From Datura wrightii (lineage: Eukaryota; Streptophyta; Magnoliopsida; Solanales; Solanaceae), in the NCBI GenBank assembly GCA_035772735.1, contig JASDFA010000001.1, positions 79,200,001-79,264,000 on the forward strand: a stretch of 64,000 nt of DNA, in the 5' to 3' direction. Both the position numbers and the translations under genes were made by a program. Under the pieces are notes generated by a model. It was given only the letters and a program-made list of their open reading frames with translations, was not told where the DNA came from and did not search any database. Shown here one piece after another: positions 11,681-22,819 of the stretch (position 1 is the stretch's first letter; each line of letters opens with the position of its first letter).

Positions 11681-12541
11681 GAACTTGATGTTTCCAAGCA
11701 CATACGCAAGCGTACGTGGTTAGGTAATATAGGATGGTGAAGTCCTGATATTTTATCCATAGAGACTTGTTAGATTAGTTGCTTAAGTTGCATCTTTATT
11801 TCACTATTCAAGAAAACACAAGTAAAATTTGGAAAGAAAGCTTTGAGATTACTTTCTACTAAACTTGAAATGTAAATCAAAGCTACTAAAATAAGTTCGT
11901 TTGCAAAAGAGTTGTGATTCAAATGATGATTAAGATCCAGGGCCTTGGCATTATCACTTTCAGGTTGAGTTTTCGGGTTTAAATACACTAGTCTAAATCC
12001 TTCTGAAGACTGCTAATTGCAAGTTATGAATTCATTTCTCAACTATTCTCCCGAATAGGCAAGAACTATCTCATGAACCCTAACACAATATCCCTATGGT
12101 TACAGGAGAAACATGAGATGATAGTTGAAGATACTTGACTCAACTAAGTAGGGTTGCAGGATATATCCCCATCCTTAACCACAAAATCAACTCCTTGAAC
12201 TCTTGACAAGGAGCTAAAACCTACTTTATGCTTCTTTTATCCCTCATTAGTTCCCTCTCCCGATTTCAACCAATGAGCCAATAGATAATATTCACAAGGT
12301 GATCAGACTAACGAATAAACATGAAATCGAGTAAGCATAAAAAATCTTGAAAGAAGAATAAAACCCTAGATTAGGGAGTTTAGCCACTCATGTTCAAGTG
12401 TAAACCCGAAGAAATCATCATTCGAATCAGCAAAGATAAAGAGTAATGAAGAAAAAACTAAGAAGAAAATGGAACTTCTTGTCTCTTCCCCCAAAACCTG
12501 CGTACAAAGTTTGATCTCTCCTATCAAATGCCCTAGCAATA

Positions 12542-12549
12542 TATTTATA
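12542..12549 (-). promoter_or_regulatory. TATA box in the B LTR
   Basis: TATAAATA on the minus strand, about 75 bp downstream of the CTGGCG inverted-repeat array. It is the likely core promoter for element B transcripts. Confidence 0.6.
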
Positions 12550-13133
12550 AGCATGGTAATAAATTCCCCTTTTTCCCTTAAGTAACTTAGCTTTTGCACT
12601 TAGAAAATAAGTTCCAGAAAAGCCCTGGCGCGCCACTTCACCTATTTCGCCAGACTTATCTTGAATTTCTTCTGAAGTTTGGCTTCTGCGCTCCACTTCT
12701 GCAATCTCACCCAGGTGCTAGTCAAAATTCTGTAGTACGGGACCTGGCACGCCACTTCTCTCAATGCACAGAGTGTTAGAAAATTTTCCGAAGCATGGAT
12801 CCTCTCTGGTGCCACTTCTCTCATTTTGCCAAGGTGTTGATCAAAATTCTTCTGATGTTTAAGGTATGGCATGCTGCTTCAGCCATAGCACCAACTTGAA
12901 CATAGTTTTTTAGGCTCTGGCATGCTACTTCTCCCATTTCACCAGGCCAAATTTTCTTCGAATTTTTCTTTCTTCATACCTTGCACCTTATTTGAGTATT
13001 TTTCTTTATGTCGCGTACGCAAATTATTTAAAAATATCTGTTAGCTCTTTTCACATACACCTTCATGAAGCCTTGCGTTTTATAAGGATAATATTCTCAA
13101 AACATGATAAAAGATGGGTAAAAATGTGACAAA

Positions 13134-13153
13134 TGGGCATAAAAATATGCCCA
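13134..13153. repeat. LTR-terminal hairpin of element B
   Basis: TGGGCATA, four-base loop, TATGCCCA, perfect arms, beginning six bases inside the LTR start. The right-hand LTR copy of B keeps a decayed version near 56249-56268. Confidence 0.85.
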
Positions 13154-13159
13154 ACATCA

Positions 13160-14885
13160 CCACCCCAAACTTAAACCATTGTTCGTCCTCGAAAAAATCC
13201 TTACTTTTATGCAACAAACATTTCTTTTCACACCACTTATCACCTCTATCGATTATCAATCAAGTAGCTAGACAGAGAAGATGAATAGGTAGTTCATCAA
13301 TTCATAAACAATCTACAACATATACATAAAAAAGTTCTTCTCATTCAAAACTACATACATTCTATAAATGACTCATCTTTTACAAAATGGGACCAACATG
13401 ATTAAGTATGAAAGATATGACTTATAATACACTGACTGTGACCATCTTGTGCCCTCACTTATTTGGTGATGTTCCTTCCTTCATATTATCAATCAAGAAC
13501 TTGGAACATAAGTCAACAAGGCACACTTACTCTCACAAATGATGTTTCATACCTATGCAACATACCATAGGCTTGCCTCTCATGTATAGTTAGATTACTC
13601 AATCAATTCGAAAAGAATAAGATCATAAGGACTTTTTATGGTTGTAATGTTGGCTAAAGGATGGGTAGGAATTATTTTTTTCAATAGTGGCTAACAATCC
13701 TATGCAATTTAAGAAATGTTTACTTCATCTTTCTTGTCCACCACGTTGTCCTTACTTCTTACCACTACTTTCACTAATTCCCTTTTCTTTTCTCATGCCC
13801 TTTTTCACAATACTTGCCTGCTAGTTTATGCTTAGATCAACCAAAATAATCAACTATTTAAGAATCTTCTCTTAATGTTCTATCAACAAGTAAACATTTT
13901 ATTTTGTGGGTGCCTCTCTTTCCTATTTTTCTCATCTTGTCATCCATATGTTTTTTTTCCTTTCCCTTAACATTGTTACACCGGTGGAACCTTCATTCTT
14001 AAATCTCAAAGTCCATTAGACTATCTTTCGATCAAATTTTTGGAGGTCTCACAACAAAGGGAATGAGCTTCTTTTGTGGCTAGAAAAAATTATAGGCTTA
14101 CAGCTCAATGGAGTTGACTAGGAATAATGTTAAAGGAGGTACAAAAACAATGGACAAATATGGGTCTATCAAAGAAATGCCTTAATCATATCTTACCTCT
14201 TTGACAACTAGCTATCATGCACACATGTTAGGCAAGTTCTAGATGTTACTCTATGTAAAAAAACACAACAACTTCAAGCTCACCCCTCATGACATCATGA
14301 TCTGAGTCAGTTTCTAATGACCACATATCCACACAATCATATTGAATGAATTTTATCTTTAAGCCCAAAAATCTTTCTCCTTGAGTCAAGTTAAAGAACC
14401 TATGTGTTTCTCATGGAATTTTTACTTCTCATGCATTCAAGATGAACACTTTGTGCTTCAAGTTTAACTTCTAGAATGTTAAGAGCACACAAGTGGTGTT
14501 TTTTTACTCCAACCTAAAAATAATAAAATATATATAACTTTTCCTTAAGATGGTCGTCATATATCCATCATCAGGACCAGTCACTACACCTATGATGGAC
14601 TCTAAAAAATTTTTGACTCTCAATTAAACCAACAAACAACCAAAGACGAACAAAAACATAACATAACAAATTACAGTTTCCACAACCATCCACATACTAA
14701 CTATTATAAACCAAGCTAAGTAACACATAAGTTTGATAAACATTACTACAACCCACTCTAACAGTCTAGCAAAGATAGACTAAATAGGAAATCTATTTCC
14801 TCCACCCCATAGTCTAAGAGTGCATTGTCCCCAGTGCACAAACATGTCATAGCAAGTAGGGAGAAAAAAGAAACTTCTTGAGCCT
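13160..14885 (-). other. Element B 3' non-coding region
   Basis: About 1.7 kb between the post-pol ORF and the 3' LTR, with no convincing ORF. It shares landmarks with elements C, D, J and H, read on the minus strand: a block around 14545-14590 matching the CTTAAG-containing block of C (~36786-36825) and D (~47980-48025); the GCCTATGGT block near 13565-13580; and the terminal GAGGACGAACAATGGTTTAAG (13172-13192). Confidence 0.75.
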
Positions 14886-16121
14886 CTAAGCACATTCATT
14901 ATTTTCAGGTTTAAAATCCTGATCATCATCATCATCTTCTGCATCATCAAATAATATTACTCCAGTAGTGGCATCATCCTTATCATCGTCATCAAATGCA
15001 TTTGTCAGCACCATAGACTCATCATCATCTAGTGGCTCCTCAAAAGATGGCCCCATCTTGCATATCATCATAGAACTATCTGTGAGTGGCTGCTGATCCT
15101 CTAATATAGACATCTCCTCATTAGTCAAAGATCTACCCCCAATCTTCAACTACAGCTCAAACATCCCATACATACGACCTCTCCAATTATCATCCCAAGC
15201 ATAACACTCAGTTGGAGTGATAACTGGCCTGGATTGGTGTTCGACTCCTTGACCTTTGTAACATCAATCATCTTTCCTTCCAAGTGCCATGCTAGGGGTA
15301 GGTGGAGGTCCACCTTCTCTTCCTCAATACCAAGCTCCCTCAAGAACTGAGTCAACAAGCTTCCATAACAATACTTCCAATGGCAATTGTCCCTGGATCG
15401 CCGCATGTTGTCCCTAAGCACCGATTCGTAGTTAATTGGAAGCCCCTTCATCAATATGTACACCAATACTAACCTCTCTCGAGTGATCTTAGGGGTATAC
15501 TTCCCTGGGAGGAGTACAACACATATCAACTTAACCTAAACTCTGACCTCTTTAGTCAAGTAGCAGGAGGAGATTGGCGAAAGAAGACCAGTCTCACTTT
15601 TTGCCCACCGGGTGCTGAATGCTCTCTGCACAATGTGTGGAGAATGTCACAGTATGGGGGCTTTTCAAGCAACAAGAAATACATCTCTGGGTCCACCACT
15701 GGCATGCTAAGGAAGGCGCTGAAGGACTTGGCAGTGAAACGGACCACTTGACCTTGCATCTTGATCTTTGTGCTCTCTCCATAATATGTGTTCCAAATGG
15801 CATAAACTACCTCAATAAGGTGAGCTTTCACTCTTCTGGCTCAACAAACATATACCCTAGCCCCAATTCACGGAAAATATAATGAATAGTGGGGAACTCT
15901 AGGGCCAGATGACCTTCATCAATCCAATTATTTGGGGCATACTTAGCTTCTTTATGAACATTGAAGCATTTGCGTCTATGGTCCTCCACAACCTTAGCTC
16001 CAAACCTCCTAGTAGAGGGTGCCTTTGGGACCAAGGAACTTAGTGCAACTCCTTTTCTAAGCCTTTTGAACCCCTTGCTTGAGATTGTTTCCTCTTTTCC
16101 TTTGTTTGCTCATGAAGCCAT
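14886..16121 (-). pseudogene. Element B post-pol ORF (ATHILA ORF1-like / putative plant transposon protein)
   Basis: Homologous to the ORF downstream of integrase in C (37248-38457) and D (46363-47583). The likely start is ATG at 16121-16119 (MAS, then a TGA where C has an Arg codon). Reading frames then give FVEPEE, VYAIWNTYYGES, VYILMKGLPINYES, YCYGSLLTQFLRELGIEEE and KIGGRSLTNEE, and end in a strongly acidic tail (runs of Asp at about residues 350-400) before the stop at 14886. Frameshifts near 15830 and 15540 split the ORF. The tail is more acidic than in C and D. The family occurs in Athila-type elements and has no established biochemical role; I assign none. Confidence 0.75.
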
Positions 16122-17270
16122 TGCACCTACCAACCCAAAAATCAATGCTAACACACAATTAGTTCATGAACATGAAGGCTAGCTAATTAGGTGTATGAGA
16201 TGCAAAATGATCGCACACTTAATTCACTAGCATAATTTAAGAATTTGTCAAATAGGGTACTCTATCTTCTCCTATTATCATGCCAAAGCTCTTCAACCCA
16301 ATTTATTCACAAACTTTATGTCAGAACTCACATTCATGATTTCATCAAACTCCCTTTTTTTTTCTATTTTTTTACACAAGAGTGCTTCAAATTAGCCATT
16401 CAACTCCCTTCCCCAATTCCTAATTCTCAATTCGCAACAACTCAACTGTGGAAGTAGTCACAATATAATCTCAACCAACAATTTACATGATTTTCACTAA
16501 CTTTCCACAGTAAGCTTATGAATTTTAAACAACCCAATATTTTCAAAATCAAAGCATAATACTATTCAAGCAACTTCTTTCTCCATGAAAGTATTCTAAT
16601 TTCAAGAATTTCATGAAAATCTCTACCACCCATTCGCCACATCTCTTCACACCTGATGTGCTGTGAGTTTACAACTGTTTCGATGCTTAAAATTGAGAAA
16701 AATAGTATGCACATAGGTATGTTTATACGGATATGAGGTTATCTTATTTTTTTCAGGAAAAATAGGTGTTGGAGCAAAATGTGCAAAACATGCGTAAAAC
16801 TGCAGAAAATCAGCCAAGTACTAATCTTAATATGAGCCATATCTAGATTGTATGAGCCGTACTAAGACTAGTGGATAAACTCATAAGGCTGAAATAATGT
16901 GAAGGCAAAGTACGACTCTCAATACGAGCCACAACATGATGGTACGAGCTATAACTGGAGTCGTGGAAAATTTCAGAGAAAATTTACACAAGTAATCTCT
17001 TGGTACAGGTGGAACCCACGGATCATAACATCTACCTATGACCCATACCCAGGAGCTATGGGGAGCTTCAGTGATTCTTAAATACTTGGCAGAACTCAAG
17101 ATGCAATAAGCAATTATGAGTCGCAGGAGCAAGGTACGAGGTGTACCATAACACTCGTAGAGAACTTCAGAAGATGTCAAAGTTCTCAAGGCCAATCCAT
17201 GAATGGATTGTATGACTCGTAGGACGATGGTATGAGTCGTAATAGTTGCCAACACTTAGTCAATCCTACA
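16122..17270 (-). other. Element B spacer upstream of the post-pol ORF
   Basis: Non-coding. Its right part (16845-17260) repeats a short motif around TACGAGCCGTA/ATGACTCGTA, for example near 16855, 16935 and 17110-17235. C and D have inverted-repeat modules in the same place between integrase and the post-pol ORF. Element E begins at 17271 and cuts it. Confidence 0.6.
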
Positions 17271-19422
17271 TGTAATGCCCCGAAAATCCTAAGATCATAC
17301 CTGGGAGTTGAAATGGAGAAAATAGGATTTTCTGCACTAGCCTCAGAACAAGTCGTCAAATCACTCTTCTTTTACCTAACGAGTCGTTAAGTGACTTGTC
17401 GTTTTGCTAACGAGTCGACAAATCACCCGTTATTTGTAAAGATCAGAATATCCCCTAATGAGTGAGCACTCGACTCGTCATTTGCCTAACGAGTCATTAA
17501 GTGACTCGTTGTCTTGCTAACGAGTCGGCAAATCACCTATCATTTGTAAAAATAGGAATATCCCTTAACGAGTCAGCAAACGACTCGTCAGTTGCCTAAC
17601 GAGTCGTTAAGTGACCCGTGGTTTGAGCAGCAGTAGGAATTCCAGTGTACTTCACAGATTAAGAAAACAACTCGTCATTTGCCTAACGAGTTGGCAAACG
17701 ACCTGTGATTTGCCTAACGACTCGTCAAACGACTCGTCGTTTCTGGCAGTATGAGATTTTCTGTCTAACCATTAAGGGCATTTTCATAATTTCTAGGCTT
17801 CTAAGTCCTAAACTACATCATTTTAAGCATAGTTAGTAGGGTTTTAAGAGTGTTAAACCTATTCTAAGACATACCATTCCATGCATGCAAATTAGAGCTC
17901 TTCCTTGGAGGTCAAGCTTAGAGAATTTCTCCAATTTCTCTCCAATTCTGTTTGGGCTATCAAGGAAGTGTGAGAATCAGATCTCTTCAGGTATTTAGGG
18001 TTATGAATGGGTAAAATTGTTCACACCCATGCCCAAATCTTCTTTAATTCGTGAAATGCCTTTGATGATTCCATGTGGTTTTATCCCAATTTTTATGAAA
18101 TCCTTATGATCTATCTATGGTCTAATCTCTTTCATATATCAATTCATATTTTATGAAGCATGGGAAGATTTTGTATCTATTTAAATTATAAATTTATAGA
18201 GTAAAATTTCTACAAACTATGCCCATCTATGTATGTTTCATAAAAATTCAAGTTATGATTTCCTTATGATTTTGATGTTCTTTAGCCTATTATGATTTAA
18301 GATTTATGACGTGACTTCTATCAAATGCTCATCGTGAATTTATCAATATCAAGTATAAATGATTTACAAGCATGTATGAATCTCATGATTTATGGATTTA
18401 TGATTATGACCGACTTACAGGCCTTATTTCATGGCTAGTTTAGGTATTTCAAGCATGTTTATGATTATTATGATTTAACTAGCCCATGAATCTCATGTAT
18501 ATTATCTTATAAGCACTATATACGTTTTTGGGAGTAGTATTTAACACCGAGAAGATTCGGGGTCCAAGCATACCCAGAGTATCAGAATAACGTGCCAACG
18601 TAGCCATGATGGGACCTCCTTTGAGACTGTTCCCTTTTGCCCTTATGGGCCTATCACTAGTGATATCACGCTTCTTTTCATGGTTCTACCCTTGGCAAGG
18701 TACAAACACCATCCCGACTAGGGATTTACAAGTCGGGCTCCATGTGTTCTCATATGGGGTATATCGGTTATAAGAATCTCCCACTGTTCCTCATAATTTA
18801 TGCATGGTTATGATTATGTACTTTGGCTCAAGTCATGTTTAGTAAAGCTTTCCTCTTATGATCATGATTATGATTGATTTACAAATGTTTTGAAAAACCT
18901 TGAGCCCTTTTGTTTACATTATGATCATGTTGTCCTACTCGTATGAACTTTTATGCATTTTAACTACCCGTTTTAGTTACCTTGCATACTCGGTACATTT
19001 CATGTACTGACCGCATACTCTATGTTGTATCGTCTTATGATACAGGCTCTGATATCTAAACTCAGCCCCGTCACTAGCCAGCTTTCTAGAGTTAGCATCC
19101 AGTCTCTATTGGTGAGTCCTCATCTGCCCCTTTCTATTCAATTATGCTGTGTATTTTCTATTTTAGACTTAGTGAGTTAGTTGGGGTCTTGTCCCATCAA
19201 CTCGGCAGTATTAGAGGATTTCTCGGACATAGTATGTATCCAGCTGTAACTCATGTGTTGTACTTAGCTTTATCTTATGTTTAGACTTCCTCTATGTTAT
19301 GTATGTCGATCTTCTGCTTTTATTGATTGAGTTAGTCGTATGTTCATGTCATGGGTGGACTTGGAGTCCCTCGGGGTTCCTTGTCCCATGTCTTGATCTG
19401 GGCCTATGTTCGGGTCGTGAAA
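17271..19422 (+). repeat. 5' LTR of element E
   Basis: Starts TGTAATGCCC. The end is slightly altered (GGGTCGTGAAA instead of the usual GTGACA), followed within five bases by the primer site. It includes a 110-bp tandem repeat (17375-17620) rich in ACGAGTCGTT-like motifs and the conserved stem-loop at 19026-19044. Confidence 0.9.
17375..17620. repeat. 110-bp tandem repeat in the E LTR
   Basis: CCTAACGAGTCRTTAAGTGA starts at 17375, 17485 and 17595, exactly 110 bp apart: two full copies plus a partial third. Each unit contains several ACGAGTCG/CGACTCGT half-palindromes. Confidence 0.9.
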
Positions 19423-19426
19423 AATA

Positions 19427-19438
19427 TGGTATCAGAGC
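19427..19438 (+). other. Primer-binding site of element E
   Basis: TGGTATCAGAGC, the plant initiator-Met tRNA primer site used by chromoviruses, just after the 5' LTR. The untranslated leader runs from here to 19639. Confidence 0.9.
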
Positions 19439-19639
19439 ATAGGTTTGAAGTTTCCTAGGGTGTTCGAAAGCCGCGTTAAGTAGAGTCTTTTTTATGGGTG
19501 TGAAGCACGCCATACTTATGATGAAGGGGCTATAAAATGTTTAGAAAATGTTCCCTTCTTTCTTGATCTAATATCGTGTGATGAAATGTCTCTCTATCCT
19601 TCTAACTCGTGCTATACATGTTTGTAGAATCATTCCTCC

Positions 19640-20316
19640 ATGTTTTGTAGACGGAAGGAGAAACAGAAACGCCACGAGAACAGCAACGAAGAGGGGCACA
19701 AACAGGCCCCACCAGCCCGTGAAGAGCATGTACTAGAGTCGGCTACCCACGCTGAATTCAGGGCAGCCATACAAATGGTAGGATAGGCCTTGACTGCCCA
19801 GGTCAATCAACAGGTGGTGGCACATTTCCCTCAAAATGGAAATGCAGCGGCGGCTCGAGTTAGAGATTTTCTGAGGATGAACCCTCTAAGAGTTCCTTGG
19901 GTCAAAGGTGGACGAGGATCCACACGAGTTCATCGATGAGATTTTGAAGATTACCCAGGTCATAGGGGTGTAAGGAGAGGAGTGTGCTGATCTAGCCTCA
20001 TATCAGCTAAGGGGGGTTGCGCACATCTGGTTTAAGCAATGGAAGGACAGTAGGGCAGTTGGCGCAGGCCCTATTAGCTGGGATGAGTTCCACGCCACAT
20101 TTCTGGATTGGTTCTTCACACGGGAGATGAGGGAGCTTAAGGCAGCGGAGTTTGTGAATTTGAAACAAGGTAACATGACAGTCCAGGAGTATGATTTGGA
20201 GTTTACTCATTTATCCAAATATGCACCAGAGCCAGTGGTTGACCAGAGAGCTTGAGTGAGTAGGTTTGTAAATGGGGTGGCGGACTACCTGTATAAGGAT
20301 TGTAGGATTACCATGC
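19640..20316 (+). pseudogene. gag: Element E gag, N-terminal part
   Basis: Capsid/nucleocapsid precursor of a Tekay element. I take the ATG at 19640, whose frame is rich in Arg, Lys and Glu, then HAEFRAAIQM. Capsid motifs follow: KVDEDPHEFIDEI, LRGVAHIWFKQWKD, FLDWFF and REMRELKAAEF. A TAG interrupts the frame after AIQMVG. A frameshift near 19905 separates FLRMNPL from KVDEDP. There are further stops after TQVIGV and after VVDQRA. The frame ends at the TSD CATGC where element F inserted and resumes at 52066. Non-functional. Confidence 0.9.
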
Positions 20317-22577
20317 TATCACGACTCGCACGTACACCCGAGTCGTAGACATGGGACAAGGAACCCCGAAAGACCCCAAGACGATCCATGACATGAGCAT
20401 ACATCTAATTCATTCACATAAGCGAAAGACTTAACATAAGAAAACGTAAACATGTCATAATAATGGAGGAAAGACAATACATGATCCATACATGATGGCT
20501 GAATACAACTTATAGTCTGAAAAGCCTCTAATAATGAAAGAAGGGTTGATGGGACAACACCCCAACTAACCCTACGATATGAAACTGAAAGGGAAATAAT
20601 AGAGTCTGAACATATAGCCTCGGAACATAAGGACTTACCAAATAAGCTCATAGCGAACTCTGAGGAGCTATTGAGGAGGGTGAACCTGAGTGCCAGGTCC
20701 TATATCATGAAACGTTACAGCATAGAAAGTATGTTGTCAGTACGTGGAATGTACTGAGTATCCAAGGTAAGTAAAACTACCATTTAAAACATATAAAACT
20801 CATAAATGATCGTAATAGTAGGACATCATACTCATATCATAAACATCGTATCATAACATAAGCCCAAGGTTTTCAAAATATTTGTAATGCTAACATAATC
20901 ATAATCATAAGAGACGAGCTTCACTTGACATGACTTGAGCCAAAACACATAATTATAACATGCATAAATCATGAGGAATAGTGGGAGATTCTCTTAACCG
21001 ACATACCCCATATGAGCACACATGAAGCCCGACTTGTAACCCTAGTCGGGAGGGTGTTCGTACCTTGCCAAGGGTAGAACCATGAAAGTGTGATATCACC
21101 ATGAGAAGGGCCATTTGGGCCAAGGATAGTCACATAGGAGGTCTTGACATACCTACGGTGGCACGTAGTTTATGAGATCCGGGGCAAAACCTCGACCCTG
21201 AACCTACTCGGTGTTCGATACTACAACCAAAACATATGTAGTGCTCATAGTATAACATACATGAATTCATGGGCTAGTTAAATCTTGATAATCATAAACA
21301 CTCTTGTACATACGTGAACTAGACATGGAATAAGGCCCGTGAGTCAGCCAAAACATGATTCGTGATTCAAAAGTTCATACATACATGTAAATCATACTTA
21401 TAGCTTGGAATTCATAAAATCATGATGGGTAATATCATAAATCCATAATTGAAATCGTAAATCATGCTGTGTTCGTAAATATCATCATTTGAAGAGAAGA
21501 TCATGAACAATTCATCATGGGTTGTGCATAATTAGGCTTAATTTCATAACAATCAAAATCGATAAAATTATAAATGGTTGAAATAATGAAAACTAATCGA
21601 AAACCCATAGATTATGATGAAATTCTAAAATCACAAGACCCATTATCAAATCATTAGACTTTTATGAAATCATCTTCAAAACCCCATGAGTTTTCAGTAA
21701 TGTTTTTGTAAAAATCATAGTGGATGGACATTGGTGTGGAAGAAATCACCCATTGATAGCCTTACATACCTGGAACAACTGATTCTTAACTTCCCTTAAA
21801 ATCCCAAGAAGGAAATTGGAAGAATTGAAGAGAAGAGCCTTGAATCACCTTTGTTTACCTCTCAATATTCTTGCATGCATTTATAAATTATCCCCCCTAA
21901 AAACCCACCTTCCATAATTTAAAATGACGTAGTTTAGGCTCTCATAGCATGGAAAAGTAGAAAAAGCCCTTAATAAATTTGCCCTGAAAACTGGACGGGT
22001 TGAACTAACGGATGGAACCAACGGGTCATTAGAGCTAACGATGACCCATTCTGTTGCTCGTTGTTTGCACTGTTGTAGCTTACTTTCGGAACTAACCAAC
22101 GGACGAACAGGATGACTCGTCCTCTGAAACAATGATCCGTTACATCGTCTGTTGCTTGCTCACCACAAAAATCTGAACCTGCTTACCACGGGCCTCACCA
22201 TGACTCGTGGTTCCTTCCAATGAGTCGTGGTCTCGATCCATCGTCTACACTGAAATTTCTTGCACCAAAACAACGACCGATAACAATGACTTGTTACAAC
22301 ACACAACGAGTCGTCGGAAGGCCCGTTGTATGCCACCTGCTAAACCCAACCCCTTCCAACGCCTGCTGACAACTGCTCTTTGTTTCCAACAACGAGTCGT
22401 TGTGTCATCCGTTGTCTCCACTGCCACCCAGCCTTCCCTAACCAACGACTCAATATAACGACCCATGGTTTGATATCGCGAGTCATTCCATGGTCTGTTT
22501 TGTGAAATTTTCCCCATTTCAGCTGTTTTCAACTTTTAACCCCCGAGTCTATTCTCAAGCACTTTCGGGGTATTACA
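20317..22577 (-). repeat. 3' LTR of element F
   Basis: On the minus strand it starts TGTAATACCCC at 22577, next to the purine tract, and ends near 20317 with a slightly altered GTGATA. It has the stem-loop at 20701-20719 and ACGACTCGTTG/CGAGTCGT palindromes at ~22010-22480. It matches 27667-28354 and 50613-52065. Confidence 0.9.
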
Positions 22578-22592
22578 ATATCTCCCCCTTGG
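22578..22592 (-). other. Polypurine tract of element F
   Basis: Minus strand CCAAGGGGGAGATAT directly before the 3' LTR; the same purine block as in element A. Confidence 0.85.
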
Positions 22593-22819
22593 GAACATTT
22601 GTCCTCGAATGTAGGAAACAAGCAGAAACAGAGACATGCAATTATCATATTCAAATACTGATCATTTTAACCGAAACTTTACGGAGTGACTACCTCCGAT
22701 TCATAACACATAGATGAATTGATCTCATGCTTCACATACACATTCATACACATAAAGGAAACTTGAACACATGAACTGAACATGAAAACTAAATAGAGTC
22801 ATAGTGCACAACTGATACC

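Larger units (their letters stand above)
11686..13159 (-). repeat. 3' LTR of element B
   Basis: On the minus strand it starts TGATGTTGGG at 13159, after a purine-rich GTTTGGGGTGG, and ends GGAAACATCA at 11686. TATAAATA lies at 12542-12549 (minus). Upstream of it is an array of repeats based on CTGGCG/CGCCAG with CGCCACTTC between (12625-12653, with diverged copies near 12746, 12808 and 12915). A terminal hairpin lies at 13134-13153. Positions ~12219-13159 are repeated at 55268-56274. Confidence 0.85.

Noticed and set aside
17375..17620. Regular repeats that might suggest a CRISPR-like array
   Set aside because: The whole 110-bp unit repeats, with no unique spacers; plant LTR context.
19427..19438. 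tRNA-like match near an LTR
   Set aside because: Only the primer-site complement of a tRNA 3' end is present, not a tRNA gene; the same holds at 27651, 29865, 42280 and 59611.
20319..20651. 110-codon open frame on the minus strand
   Set aside because: Lies fully inside the R/U5 part of the F LTR; a shorter version recurs at 27638-27838, so it follows the LTR sequence and is not a gene.
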